From: an uncultured archaeon
Lineage (GTDB): Archaea > Nanobdellota > Nanobdellia > Pacearchaeales > GW2011-AR1
NCBI GenBank assembly: GCA_903873955.1
Contig: CAIQQL010000116.1
Span: 1-44,490, forward strand
Reading direction: 5' to 3'
DNA length: 44,490 bases
Under the pieces are notes generated by a model. That model had not been told where the DNA came from, ran no database searches, and was given only the letters and a program-made list of their open reading frames with translations. Shown here in pieces: positions 16,188 to 24,407 of the stretch (the stretch's first letter is position 1; the number at the start of each line of letters is the position of its first letter). The position numbers and the translations under genes are program-made.

Positions 16188-16508
16188 TTACCACAGCTCA
16201 TCATGGTTTCTAATGGGCGTAGAATGTCCTGGGAAACGGGGGGCAGGTTCAATCATATCATCCAGATAACCTGGCAGGGCCTCAAGATATCTCCTTCCTT
16301 CTTCAGTTTCCAAGAGAGGGTCAAGAAACGCTTGATGCATAAATCCCTTATGCGGATCGTAGAGTAAACCCAGATGCCCAAGACCAATAGGTTTCCCAGT
16401 AAAATAAGTCAGAGTTCTCTGCATAGTCCTGATGGCATGGGCATGTGAACCTGCAAGGCCGTATCCTTCAAGTCCGCCCTCATAGTTACGGTTTAATTCG
16501 TTATCCAT
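16188..16508 (-). CDS. Small hypothetical protein
   Basis: 106 aa from ATG 16508 (MDNELNRNYEGG). A minus-strand TATA box CTTTAAATAG (16544-16553) predicts a transcript start near 16520-16525. That lies downstream of the longer-frame ATG at 16529, so 16508 is preferred. The protein is rich in Gly, His and Leu, has no membrane segment, and carries several histidines (GSHAHAIRT, IGLGHLGLLYDPHKG, FMHQ) that could bind metal or be catalytic. I recognise no family. It is convergent with 15805 and divergent from the glycosylase-like gene. Confidence 0.6.
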   Translation of the reverse strand: MDNELNRNYEGGLEGYGLAGSHAHAIRTMQRTLTYFTGKPIGLGHLGLLYDPHKGFMHQAFLDPLLETEEGRRYLEALPGYLDDMIEPAPRFPGHSTPIRNHDELW

Positions 16509-16582
16509 TGTATTTTTTGGTGGAAGCACAGACCGTCATGACCCTATTTAAAGCTATTGAATTTTAACTCAGTTATTATTTT

Positions 16583-16622
16583 GTTGTAACTATAAAATAG
16601 TAAAAAAAGAAAGATTTAAATA
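16583..16622 (+). promoter_or_regulatory. Promoter of the glycosylase-like/SNF2/HTH operon
   Basis: The TATA box TTTAAATA (16615-16622) is centred about 26 bp before the ATG at 16644, so the message is probably leaderless. GTTGTAAC at 16583-16590 resembles the reverse complement of GTGACAAC found at 6832 and 15039, but lies further from the TATA box. Confidence 0.6.
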
Positions 16623-16643
16623 TGAAAAAAGACTAAAAAAAAG

Positions 16644-17144
16644 ATGGATTATAAGACATTTTTTAGCAGAAAAGCTGAAGAAGTAGCGCAGGATCTTTTA
16701 GGATATTTTGCCATACGCAAAAATGATTCAGGGATATTTGCCGCAGTAATAACCGAGACCGCTGCCTATCGCGGAGGCAAGATCACCCCTGCACGACAGG
16801 GTATGCTTTACGAGCCAGGCAGGATATTCCTTATGCCTAACCGAGGTCATCTCCTGCTCAATATTGCCTGTCAGGGCGATATGCCTGCCTGTGTCGAGCT
16901 CAGAGAAATCTCATTTCCTTTCGCACTTGCCTCCCCTCCCAATTTCCCCCGTCCGCGAAGAACCATAAATGGGGCAGGGACCCTCAGCAAATTCTTAGAA
17001 CTAGACGCTCAAATGGACAATACCCTTCTTGGAGATGCATTTTCAATCTCAGACACAAAGTACAAAACCGGAATGACGTCGAGAATCGATACAACTCTGG
17101 AAGATCAAGCCGATAACCTCATCGGAGTCTACCGCTTTTCATAG
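16644..17144 (+). CDS. 3-methyladenine DNA glycosylase (AAG/MPG) homologue, probably catalytically degenerate
   Basis: 166 aa, shorter than the usual ~190-210. Family signs are VAQDLLGYFAIRK, ITETAAY, ITPARQGMLYEPGRIF, a GHLLLNIACQGDMPACVELR stretch (abridged: LLLNIACQGD) and AGTLSKFLELD. AAG enzymes flip out and excise alkylated purines. By eye against human AAG, the catalytic Glu of VETEAY (Glu125) is Ala40 here. The loop that carries His136 is deleted between Tyr42 and RGG. Tyr159 appears to be Met. The Arg of LLRALEP is kept (Arg87). The protein may therefore bind rather than cut DNA. It is followed after 11 nt by the SNF2 fusion with a good SD, so they form an operon. Confidence 0.75.
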   Translation: MDYKTFFSRKAEEVAQDLLGYFAIRKNDSGIFAAVITETAAYRGGKITPARQGMLYEPGRIFLMPNRGHLLLNIACQGDMPACVELREISFPFALASPPNFPRPRRTINGAGTLSKFLELDAQMDNTLLGDAFSISDTKYKTGMTSRIDTTLEDQADNLIGVYRFS

Positions 17145-17155
17145 GAGGTCTTGAG

Positions 17156-19498
17156 ATGTTCTATGACCTTCGTCCCTACCAGCTTCTAGGGATAAAAAAA
17201 ATTGTTGAAGAAAGGAGAATCCTCCTCGCTGATGACATGGGCCTGGGGAAAACGGCGCAGGCCATCTCAGCAAAACACCTTATCGACCAACAGAATGGCA
17301 GCCGTGCAACATTGGTGGTATGCCCCACAGCAGTCATCCCCCATTGGCATGAAGAGATTAGGGAATGGTATTATAAAGGTAGCAAAACAAAAGTTGCGAC
17401 GGTCGGTACAAGAAACTATGCACGAGAATGTCAAAAGGCGCAAGGTGCAGATTTTGTTGTGACCTCTTATCCAGTACTTTCCTTTTTAGGGGCAAATCCG
17501 GAAAGGATCGGAGCACTAAACGAGATAGGATTTACATACGGCATCCTAGATGAAGGTCATAACACACGCAATCCTGATTCTTTACGTAGCGGTGCTTCCC
17601 GAGAGCTCTTCCATCGCATCCCTTATCTCACCATCCTTTCCGGGACTCCCATCCCCAACACCCTTGTCGACATTTATGCCCAGCTCAATCTCCTCGATCC
17701 CCAGAACTTCCCCATCAATGATGAAGATCCTGACTCCATATTGCACGAATTCTATGAGATCATCCGAAAGAAACCCCATATGATCAGAGATGTCCTCCAT
17801 TCCCGAATGCTGAGACGAACAGCAGACAAGTATCTCAACAAAAAAATGCCTAAGCTTGAACAACTAACGGTTGACAATCCCCTTACTGGTGAGCATGAGG
17901 CAGTGTATCTTGAGCTGTACCAGAATGAGGAGATCCCTCCAGCGCAAAAACTTCAGGAGCTTGTAAAAGCATCGTTAGATCCCAACCTGGTCAATGGAAG
18001 ATATCTTTCTGAACCATTAAGACAAAGGCTCGGATCGATTGCATCTTGCACCTGGGGAAAGCTTGAAGAGATTGTCCACGATGCTGTAAGTAAAAATGGT
18101 GGGAAAGTGATTGGGTTCACGGACCTTAAACGCAAGGTCATTCCTGAACTTTTAAGACGTTTTTCCAGCTATGGCGCAATTGCAATCACCGGCGATACTA
18201 ATGGAGAAGCTCCCCATGGGGAATTGAGCGACAGGGAAAAAGCCAGAATTTCTTTCCAAAGAGACAGCGCAATCAGGGCTCTTTTTGCGACTACAGTCAT
18301 GGATGAAGGAGTAGATTTGACTGCAGGGACCCATCTCATCCATATCACCTTGCCCTATATGCCCGCGACACTAGACCAACGTATAAGACGTTCGCAAAGG
18401 GCGACTGCGGAAGTAGAAAAAGAGACCGTGACCTCCATAACCCTGAGAACCACCCTAAGCAATGGATTAGAGACCATAGATGAAGGGATCAAACTACTTC
18501 TGGATGATAAAAGAAGGATCATCAGATATATCATCGAGTCTCCAGAGAAGCTTACCTTAGATGACCTTAATCTCATCAAAAATGGACATCCTGAAGACTC
18601 GCCGAGCATTTCCGGTTTTCTGAGTGAGAAACGATATATGGACTGGCATCTGGCATCACTTCGGGGCATGGGTGGAGCGCGCATCCAAGAGCAATATGAA
18701 CAACGTCCCTTCTTAGCAGAAAATCTTGCAAGAGCATACATCAAGCATTGGGAAGGATTTTACGCAGGTAATACGGCCACACTCTCGGCGCAGCTCATCA
18801 AACAGGTACTCAAAGATAGAATGAATCCACGAGTCATTGACATCGCATCTGGGCCATTCTCACTTTCCCGCGTGCTTGGTTTCCCGGTCACCAACCTTGA
18901 CCTGAATAAGTATATGCTTGAAGCAGGAAAAATCCTTGAAAATGAAGGGAAGGTCCCACGAGGAAATATCGCTTATGAGGGACTTGCAGGAGAGCTCCCA
19001 TTCAGCGACAAGGAATTTGACCTGGTAAACTGCTCACTTGCACTTCATATGACCTCGCTTAATAGAGCTGAAGGAACGAATTATTCAGATAGAGAGACCG
19101 TCCTCAGGGAAGCAAACAGGGTGATTCCTGTGGGAGGATTCTATACCTTTGCGCTTCCCCATAGCGTCATCCACCGTCAGGATATGCCTACATTTAAAGA
19201 AGGGATCAAGAGGCTCGGATTTGAAGTCCTGCCACAAACAGGGCTCTATAAAGGATCAGGAGAATCTCCTTTCAAGGTATTTTTTGGGGCATTGCGCAAA
19301 GCAGATGAGCCTCAGAATGAACCTCTTCCTGAAGAACTTTTGACCTGGAGAATGGATGCAAGAATAGGCGGAAAAAGAATAGGAGTCACCAAGAGCCTTA
19401 GGAAAGGCCTTCCAAAGAAAAAGAAGAAAGAGCAGTTCGAAAAAATAGGCACCTTTGTCCAGATAGACAGCGGGATGGAGATTGGAGGAGCATCATGA
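17156..19498 (+). CDS. SNF2-family ATPase fused to a SAM-dependent methyltransferase domain
   Basis: 780 aa. Residues 1-450 are an SNF2/Swi2 translocase: Walker A DDMGLGKT (26-33), DEGH box (132-135), LSGTPIPN (about 161-168), and a helicase-C domain with GFTDL, FATTVMDEGVDLTAG and QRIRRSQRAT (arginine-finger motif VI). Residues about 545-700 are a class I methyltransferase: motif I VIDIASGPF (about 558-566), the acidic end of strand 2 in VTNLDLNKYML, LPFSDKEFDLVNCSLALHM as strand 4, and the REANRVIPVGG loop. The tail is Lys-rich. The start has GGAGGT 6 nt upstream. The stop overlaps the next start (ATGA). The combination suggests a motor that moves on DNA and modifies it or bound RNA/protein; the methylation target is unknown. 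Confidence 0.9.
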   Translation: MFYDLRPYQLLGIKKIVEERRILLADDMGLGKTAQAISAKHLIDQQNGSRATLVVCPTAVIPHWHEEIREWYYKGSKTKVATVGTRNYARECQKAQGADFVVTSYPVLSFLGANPERIGALNEIGFTYGILDEGHNTRNPDSLRSGASRELFHRIPYLTILSGTPIPNTLVDIYAQLNLLDPQNFPINDEDPDSILHEFYEIIRKKPHMIRDVLHSRMLRRTADKYLNKKMPKLEQLTVDNPLTGEHEAVYLELYQNEEIPPAQKLQELVKASLDPNLVNGRYLSEPLRQRLGSIASCTWGKLEEIVHDAVSKNGGKVIGFTDLKRKVIPELLRRFSSYGAIAITGDTNGEAPHGELSDREKARISFQRDSAIRALFATTVMDEGVDLTAGTHLIHITLPYMPATLDQRIRRSQRATAEVEKETVTSITLRTTLSNGLETIDEGIKLLLDDKRRIIRYIIESPEKLTLDDLNLIKNGHPEDSPSISGFLSEKRYMDWHLASLRGMGGARIQEQYEQRPFLAENLARAYIKHWEGFYAGNTATLSAQLIKQVLKDRMNPRVIDIASGPFSLSRVLGFPVTNLDLNKYMLEAGKILENEGKVPRGNIAYEGLAGELPFSDKEFDLVNCSLALHMTSLNRAEGTNYSDRETVLREANRVIPVGGFYTFALPHSVIHRQDMPTFKEGIKRLGFEVLPQTGLYKGSGESPFKVFFGALRKADEPQNEPLPEELLTWRMDARIGGKRIGVTKSLRKGLPKKKKKEQFEKIGTFVQIDSGMEIGGAS

Positions 19499-20652
19499 AT
19501 CAAGAACAGGAGATGAGAACAAGAGCCCTCGAACTTTTAGGACAGAATGCAAACTCAGATGAAGTCATGAGAAAGACCGGCCTTAGTAAAATGCAAGTCG
19601 CCGCCTTGAAGGCGCATATCACTATGGGGACCTATTCCAAGAGGCCAGTCACGCAACCAACTCCTTCTCCTTCGCCCAGACCCTCTCTAGCGCGAGAAGA
19701 TGAAAGATATGATCTTGCAAGAAGACTTGCTGAGGAAGGAAGACAGAATGCATATATCCGCGCACAGACCGGACTTGGAAAAATGCAAGTCGCAGGATTT
19801 CTTGCAGCCAGCTCAAGAAAGAAAAGAAATCTTGAATCTAAGGCTGGAGCCACATCCTTGCATCAAACTGACCTGCTAACAACACCTGAGATTCAACCCG
19901 AAACGGATAATCGTCAGTCTATAACCAAACAAGAGGCAATTGAACTCATGACTACAAAAGGAGTTGTCCCAGCCAAGCTAGCCTATGCATACCGTATTGA
20001 TGGCGTCGCATGTTCACCTGAGCAAGTCACTGCCTGGAGGGCGCATATCACTATGGGGACCTATGCCAAGCATCCGGAGCTGCTCATTGGAAATAACCAT
20101 AAAAACGGTGGAAATGGAAAAACGATCCGCAAAAAAGAACAATTAGTTGACTTTATCGTAAAAAGCCCTGAAGTACGAGACCTGTCCGTCCTTGCACTTT
20201 GCCTTGGCGAAGATGGAAGCGAAATAGAAGGTGCGCTGCTTGAAATCTATCAAGGAAGGTTCAAGAGTCGCGAGGAATTACATTCCCTTCTTGAAGAAGC
20301 AAAGGACGATGTCGAAAGATTACTGAATGAGGGAGTGATAAGCTTAGGATATTTTATCGGCAGATACTCTTTGAGAGATAGGACGATGGCCCCTATCTTC
20401 CTTGGAGGGACCGCCTCAAATATCCCCATTGAACGAGCAACCCCTTCCCTCGAAAGGACGTTAATGAGAGTTGCAAGCGGGATCTATGACCCTCAGTTCA
20501 ATGAAGACCCTATAAAAGCCATCAAAGACTTACAAGCAAAAGCAGGGGAAGGGAAAAATCTTGCTAAAAGGATATATGAGACGTTATCCAAAGGATATCA
20601 AGAGGCCCTGGCACTCAAGGAAACCTTGAAGAGCTTTGCCCTTCGCACATAA
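19495..20652 (+). CDS. Multi-module helix-turn-helix-like protein (KAHxTMGTY modules)
   Basis: 385 aa, coupled to the SNF2 fusion by an ATGA overlap. It contains three copies of a ~45-aa module that looks like a helix-turn-helix: residues 7-50 (ending KAHITMGTY, 39-47), about 70-110 (degenerate, ending GFLAASSRKKR) and about 143-195 (ending RAHITMGTY, 182-190). Linkers are Pro/Ser-rich. The C-terminal half (about 205-385) is helical, without a recognised family. The same module closes three of the four paralogues on the opposite strand. I infer a DNA- or RNA-binding adaptor that directs the SNF2-methyltransferase. The two best modules share a 25-nt identical DNA segment, so one is a recent copy. 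Confidence 0.75.
   Translation: MNQEQEMRTRALELLGQNANSDEVMRKTGLSKMQVAALKAHITMGTYSKRPVTQPTPSPSPRPSLAREDERYDLARRLAEEGRQNAYIRAQTGLGKMQVAGFLAASSRKKRNLESKAGATSLHQTDLLTTPEIQPETDNRQSITKQEAIELMTTKGVVPAKLAYAYRIDGVACSPEQVTAWRAHITMGTYAKHPELLIGNNHKNGGNGKTIRKKEQLVDFIVKSPEVRDLSVLALCLGEDGSEIEGALLEIYQGRFKSREELHSLLEEAKDDVERLLNEGVISLGYFIGRYSLRDRTMAPIFLGGTASNIPIERATPSLERTLMRVASGIYDPQFNEDPIKAIKDLQAKAGEGKNLAKRIYETLSKGYQEALALKETLKSFALRT
19611..19635 (+). repeat. 25-nt direct repeat, copy 1
   Basis: Identical to 20040-20064; it encodes the AHITMGTY end of the first module. The surrounding DNA differs. Confidence 0.85.
20040..20064 (+). repeat. 25-nt direct repeat, copy 2
   Basis: Identical to 19611-19635; it encodes the AHITMGTY end of the third module of the same protein. 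Confidence 0.85.
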
Positions 20653-20678
20653 TTGTAAAAAAATTAATCCTTAAGGAG

Positions 20679-21776
20679 TCATTTCCAATAATCCCTTAAA
20701 AGCCCATCTCTAGAATCCTTTTTCGTTTCATCTTCAAGGCCATCTCCAGATTCCTCTTCAGGTTCTTTTTTTGTCCCATCCCAAAATACCGTCTCCCAAA
20801 CCCCTTTGAACTTTATCGCCCTTGCAAGCATGACACATTTTTCATCGAGATGTAGATTACGGAGTCTTCGTGTACTGCTGTCCACAACAAGCACGTTATT
20901 GTCAAGCTTTTCAGCATACTCTGTTGCAAACTGCCTTGAGGGTAGAGGGAAGGGGTTCATCTCCAGAGGAACAGTATTATCTTTTCCATTCCAGTACTTT
21001 CTTATCACCGCAAGATACGCCGCAATCTCATGGGGTCCGAACGTAAATACATCTGACCCTCTTCTCGATTGTTGGTCCTCATAACGAAGATTGTGCAGGA
21101 AGGTCATCCTCAGAGGCTCTTTTCCATCCTCATACTGGCTTTTTAGACCCCAGATTATCGCTTTTTTTTCTTTAGAGTCAGTCAATGGAACCGATTGTAA
21201 AAAAAGTCCATAACGCTGCTTGCGCTTTGTACGTGACGGGACTTTGCATAATAGTTTTGCACCCTCACTTTGGACTATGTTTGCTTCCACATAACGGTCA
21301 TCGACGGTAATCTTACCAGCTACTTGTGATGCATAAGCATAGATCTTGGTCCCCTCAATGACCGCGTCAAAGGGAACCTTTCTCCACCGCCTGTCTTTTC
21401 CTTGCACAGGAAACCAACGTAAACCAATCATCCAGATCTGTTCTTCCTTTAGGTCCCTTAATGCAACTTCTAAACTTTGCATACGATTAATCAGCGGAGT
21501 ATATGGATACTCATACGCTGCTTGTTGCCCTTGAGGTTGGTTCAATGGGAGATACCATCCATGACGATAATGCTTCCTTGAAGCGAGAGTGTCCGGTGTG
21601 TTTCTTCTAAGAAATTCAAGAGGGATGATGGGTGTCCTGACTTCAATGGCGTCAGTGTCTGGGTTAAGATCATAGATCTTCGCGACGAGATTATGGGGGG
21701 TGTATGCTGCCTTGAGTTTCAAGGTCTCTTGAATTTCCTCTGGTTCTCGTTTCTGGAAAAACGTTTTCTTTTCCAT
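20679..21776 (-). CDS. Hypothetical 365-aa protein of the accessory region
   Basis: I do not recognise the family. The start is ATG 21776: the longer frame begins with a TTG at 21797 that overlaps the TATA box (TTTTTTATA, minus strand, 21798-21806), and the predicted transcript start coincides with 21776. The protein has no signal or membrane segment. It shows a beta-rich middle (IWMIGLRWFPVQGKDRRWRK, abridged WMIGLRWFPV, then FDAVIEGTKIYAYASQ), basic KRKQRYGLFLQ, and an acidic, low-complexity C-terminal tail (EPEEESGDGLEDE). GTGGTAAC lies about 9 bp upstream of its TATA box, resembling the GTGACAAC element of the ncRNA promoter. It is convergent with the HTH-module gene and divergent from the endonuclease-IV-like gene. 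Confidence 0.65.
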   Translation of the reverse strand: MEKKTFFQKREPEEIQETLKLKAAYTPHNLVAKIYDLNPDTDAIEVRTPIIPLEFLRRNTPDTLASRKHYRHGWYLPLNQPQGQQAAYEYPYTPLINRMQSLEVALRDLKEEQIWMIGLRWFPVQGKDRRWRKVPFDAVIEGTKIYAYASQVAGKITVDDRYVEANIVQSEGAKLLCKVPSRTKRKQRYGLFLQSVPLTDSKEKKAIIWGLKSQYEDGKEPLRMTFLHNLRYEDQQSRRGSDVFTFGPHEIAAYLAVIRKYWNGKDNTVPLEMNPFPLPSRQFATEYAEKLDNNVLVVDSSTRRLRNLHLDEKCVMLARAIKFKGVWETVFWDGTKKEPEEESGDGLEDETKKDSRDGLLRDYWK

Positions 21777-21897
21777 CCCCTCTTTAAGAAGAAACAATAT
21801 AAAAAACTATCTTTTGTTACCACTTTCTTGTTAATCTAAGCCGTATCCTGGAAATAAACTCGGCAATATTTATTAAGAAGACAGACTTATTTTTTTG

Positions 21898-22668
21898 ATG
21901 AGTATACGGTTTGGACCTGCTGGATTGGGTCCAGTAAACACTGCAAAAGAGATGCTTGAAAAACTGCATGGGCAAGGTCTCCAAGCCTGCGAGATCGCTT
22001 TCACCTATGGAGTCTATATCAAACCCGTAGATGCTGAAGAGATAGGAAAGATTGCGAAGAGCCTGGACATCGAGCTCAGCATCCACGCCCCGTATTTTGT
22101 CAATCTCAATTCAGATGATCCTAAGAAAATAGTCGCAACAAAAAAACGTATCCTTGATTGTTGCGAGATTGGAGAGAAACTAGGCGCAAAGATCGTCGTG
22201 TTCCATCCCGGCTATTACGGGAAGATGAAGGATGAGACTTATGACAACATCAAAAAAGGAATCCTTGAACTGCTAGAGGTCATTGAGAAGAAAGGATGGA
22301 AGATAAAAATCGCGCCTGAGACCATGGGAAAGATCAATGTCTTTGGAAGCATCCAGGAAATCTCCCGTCTTGCAAAGGAAACCGGATGTGCCTTCTGCAT
22401 CGACTTCGCCCATGTCCTCGCAAGGGATAAATCCGTCGATTATGCGCTCATTGAAAAGTTGTTTCCGCAAAAACAATGGCATGTCCATTTTTCAGGGATC
22501 ATCTATGGAGATAAAGGAGAAAAAGAGCATCGAATCACGGAGGAACAGGAATGGCGAGAACTCCTTAGCCATCTTCCCAAAGACAAGGAGATCCGCATCA
22601 TCAATGAGTCTCCCACGATGATTGAAGACAGCATTATGGGGCTTAAGATTTCTCAATCACTACCGTAG
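21898..22668 (+). CDS. nfo: Endonuclease IV-like AP endonuclease (TIM barrel)
   Basis: 256 aa from ATG 21898, about 27 bp after a TATA-like ATATTTATTA (21866-21875). An in-frame TTG three bases earlier is less likely. The fold is the AP_endonuc_2/xylose-isomerase-like TIM barrel: SIRFGPAGLG at the start, SIHAPYFVNLN with the first metal His, VVFHPGYYG, APETMGKINVFGS, CIDFAHVLAR and HVHFSGIIYGDKGEKEH. The His, Glu and Asp positions match the trinuclear zinc site of endonuclease IV, which nicks DNA 5' of abasic sites. It is slightly shorter than bacterial Nfo (~280). The last 16 bp overlap the convergent paralogue gene. It could serve general base-excision repair or the surrounding system. Confidence 0.88.
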   Translation: MSIRFGPAGLGPVNTAKEMLEKLHGQGLQACEIAFTYGVYIKPVDAEEIGKIAKSLDIELSIHAPYFVNLNSDDPKKIVATKKRILDCCEIGEKLGAKIVVFHPGYYGKMKDETYDNIKKGILELLEVIEKKGWKIKIAPETMGKINVFGSIQEISRLAKETGCAFCIDFAHVLARDKSVDYALIEKLFPQKQWHVHFSGIIYGDKGEKEHRITEEQEWRELLSHLPKDKEIRIINESPTMIEDSIMGLKISQSLP

Positions 22669-24407
22669 TGTGATGGTGCCAGGTTCCTCCTGTATGTTCC
22701 CATGGTCAGATGTGCTTTAAAAGCAGCTAATTGACGAGTGGAGATGTTATATGTTTGCACAATCTCTCCTTCGGAAAAAGACCCGTCAGCAATCAATTGC
22801 CCAAGCTCATGCTTTTCTTCCCTGGTTAATCTGCGCGTAGGATTAGTAGCAGGTGAGTTTCCTGCTTCGCGCCCATTCAATTCAGCTAGCGGATTTTCAA
22901 CTGGAGCTGAATCTTTTTGCAAGATAGCTCTCTCGAGAATACCTTCCTGGCAGTTATGTGAAGGGGTCCATCCTTGCCAGCGCCTCAGCCCTGCTTTAAT
23001 GCCTCCAAGTTCTCTTCCTGTAAGATGATACATCTCGAGAATCTCCGCGTCCGTCCTCCCGCTTTCAAATTCTGCACGAATTACTTCTGAAAGAGTTTGT
23101 GGCACGAGATCCTTACGGTCTGCCTTGACATATTCCAGCTCAGTCCTTAAAACCTGATTGTAACTATTGAACTTCCTATAAAACGCATCGCTGTTGCCCA
23201 TAAGATATACTCCTGGCATCCTCACTGGATCTTCATCGCTTTCTTCCTCATTTTTCAGCCGTTCCTGGTGCAGAGTGGCTGCAACCTTTCCACTAAGGAG
23301 GACAATATCGGGTTGAGGGATTTGACCATCAACCGGCGTCCGATCATTCAAGATTAGTCGCTGATAAACACAGTGGTGGTTTTCCCATCCAAAGCTGAGG
23401 TCTCTTTCTACACCTGCAAAAAAGTCAGGACGTTGCTGTAGCAGGATAAAGTCATAGAGCATCGGACTTCCGTTGTCTGAAACGTACCTTCCTTTTTCAT
23501 AGTCTGAGATAAAATAGGGTCGTTTCAGCGTCCCATTCTGCATGTATGTCAATATGCTGTTTCGCATCCCTTCATCACCTGGAAACTCCCCATCAAGAAA
23601 TATGGAAAGAAGAGTGTCAATTGCTCCTTGGGCAAAGGCAAAGAATTCCTTATGTGCTAAAGGATTTTTGATGACATCTTCCACTGGAACGTCATAATTC
23701 GACTGTTTATAGAATTCCCTGAAATACGGCGCAGCAATCAACTGCTGATAGGATTCCAGAGGGGTGTTTGATCCGGTTAAATAACGCAGTTTAAGACTGA
23801 TCATCTTGTCACGAATGGTGCCTAAATCCTCGGTGTCTTTGAGAAAATCGACAAATCTCATGTCGTTAAGGACACGCGCAGCTATCTTCTCATCTTGCCT
23901 TTCCAAAAATTTAAGCATCTCCCCTCCCTGGGTCAGAACGAAGGTATCAAGCACGTACTTACTCTGTCTCTTTTCCCCTTCACGAGATCCGTAAAAATTC
24001 GTACCGAGAACATAACGAGGACCAACCTTGTCACTGCGGGCAATCTCTCCTATGAGCAGGTCTTCTGCTGCCCCAAATTGCGACTGAAAGTCCAGGTTTA
24101 CAATATCAAAATGTTCCCGAGTCTGAGCAAAAAAGTCACGTGCATCACCTTCATAGAGATTTATACCAAGATTCTGCGCCCTGATCTGCGCCGCAACCTC
24201 AGGATTTCGTTCGATTCCATACACCCGATCCCTGCGAATTCCAAAACGATCATAGACGTCTTTAACTTCTAATGCCTCTTGTGCCGGAAAGCATACGACG
24301 CGCAAGCTTCGTCTTCGTTTGACATCAGGGTATGTCCTTTCAAGAAAGTGCAGGAACTCTTTACGATAGAGCCTTTTTGATTCAAAATCATAACTTGCCT
24401 TTTGCAT
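22653..24407 (-). CDS. Paralogue 4: Rossmann/methyltransferase-like protein with two C-terminal modules
   Basis: 584 aa from ATG 24407, chosen because GGAGGG lies 5 nt upstream and because MQKASYDFESKRL aligns with the starts of its paralogues; the longer frame to 24557 runs through the neighbour. The N-domain has LRVVCFPAQEALEV (strand 1), YGIERNPE (65-70, acidic strand-2 end) and FDIVNLDF (100-107, strand 4). The mid-region has the family block YVSDNGSPMLYD. The C-terminus holds a degenerate module ending GGIKAGLRRW and a clean one ending KAHLTMGTY (564-572). It is the last gene of the ribbon-helix-helix operon and overlaps the preceding gene by 20 nt. The canonical glycine motif of methyltransferases is weak, so activity is uncertain. 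Confidence 0.75.
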   Translation of the reverse strand: MQKASYDFESKRLYRKEFLHFLERTYPDVKRRRSLRVVCFPAQEALEVKDVYDRFGIRRDRVYGIERNPEVAAQIRAQNLGINLYEGDARDFFAQTREHFDIVNLDFQSQFGAAEDLLIGEIARSDKVGPRYVLGTNFYGSREGEKRQSKYVLDTFVLTQGGEMLKFLERQDEKIAARVLNDMRFVDFLKDTEDLGTIRDKMISLKLRYLTGSNTPLESYQQLIAAPYFREFYKQSNYDVPVEDVIKNPLAHKEFFAFAQGAIDTLLSIFLDGEFPGDEGMRNSILTYMQNGTLKRPYFISDYEKGRYVSDNGSPMLYDFILLQQRPDFFAGVERDLSFGWENHHCVYQRLILNDRTPVDGQIPQPDIVLLSGKVAATLHQERLKNEEESDEDPVRMPGVYLMGNSDAFYRKFNSYNQVLRTELEYVKADRKDLVPQTLSEVIRAEFESGRTDAEILEMYHLTGRELGGIKAGLRRWQGWTPSHNCQEGILERAILQKDSAPVENPLAELNGREAGNSPATNPTRRLTREEKHELGQLIADGSFSEGEIVQTYNISTRQLAAFKAHLTMGTYRRNLAPSHYGSD

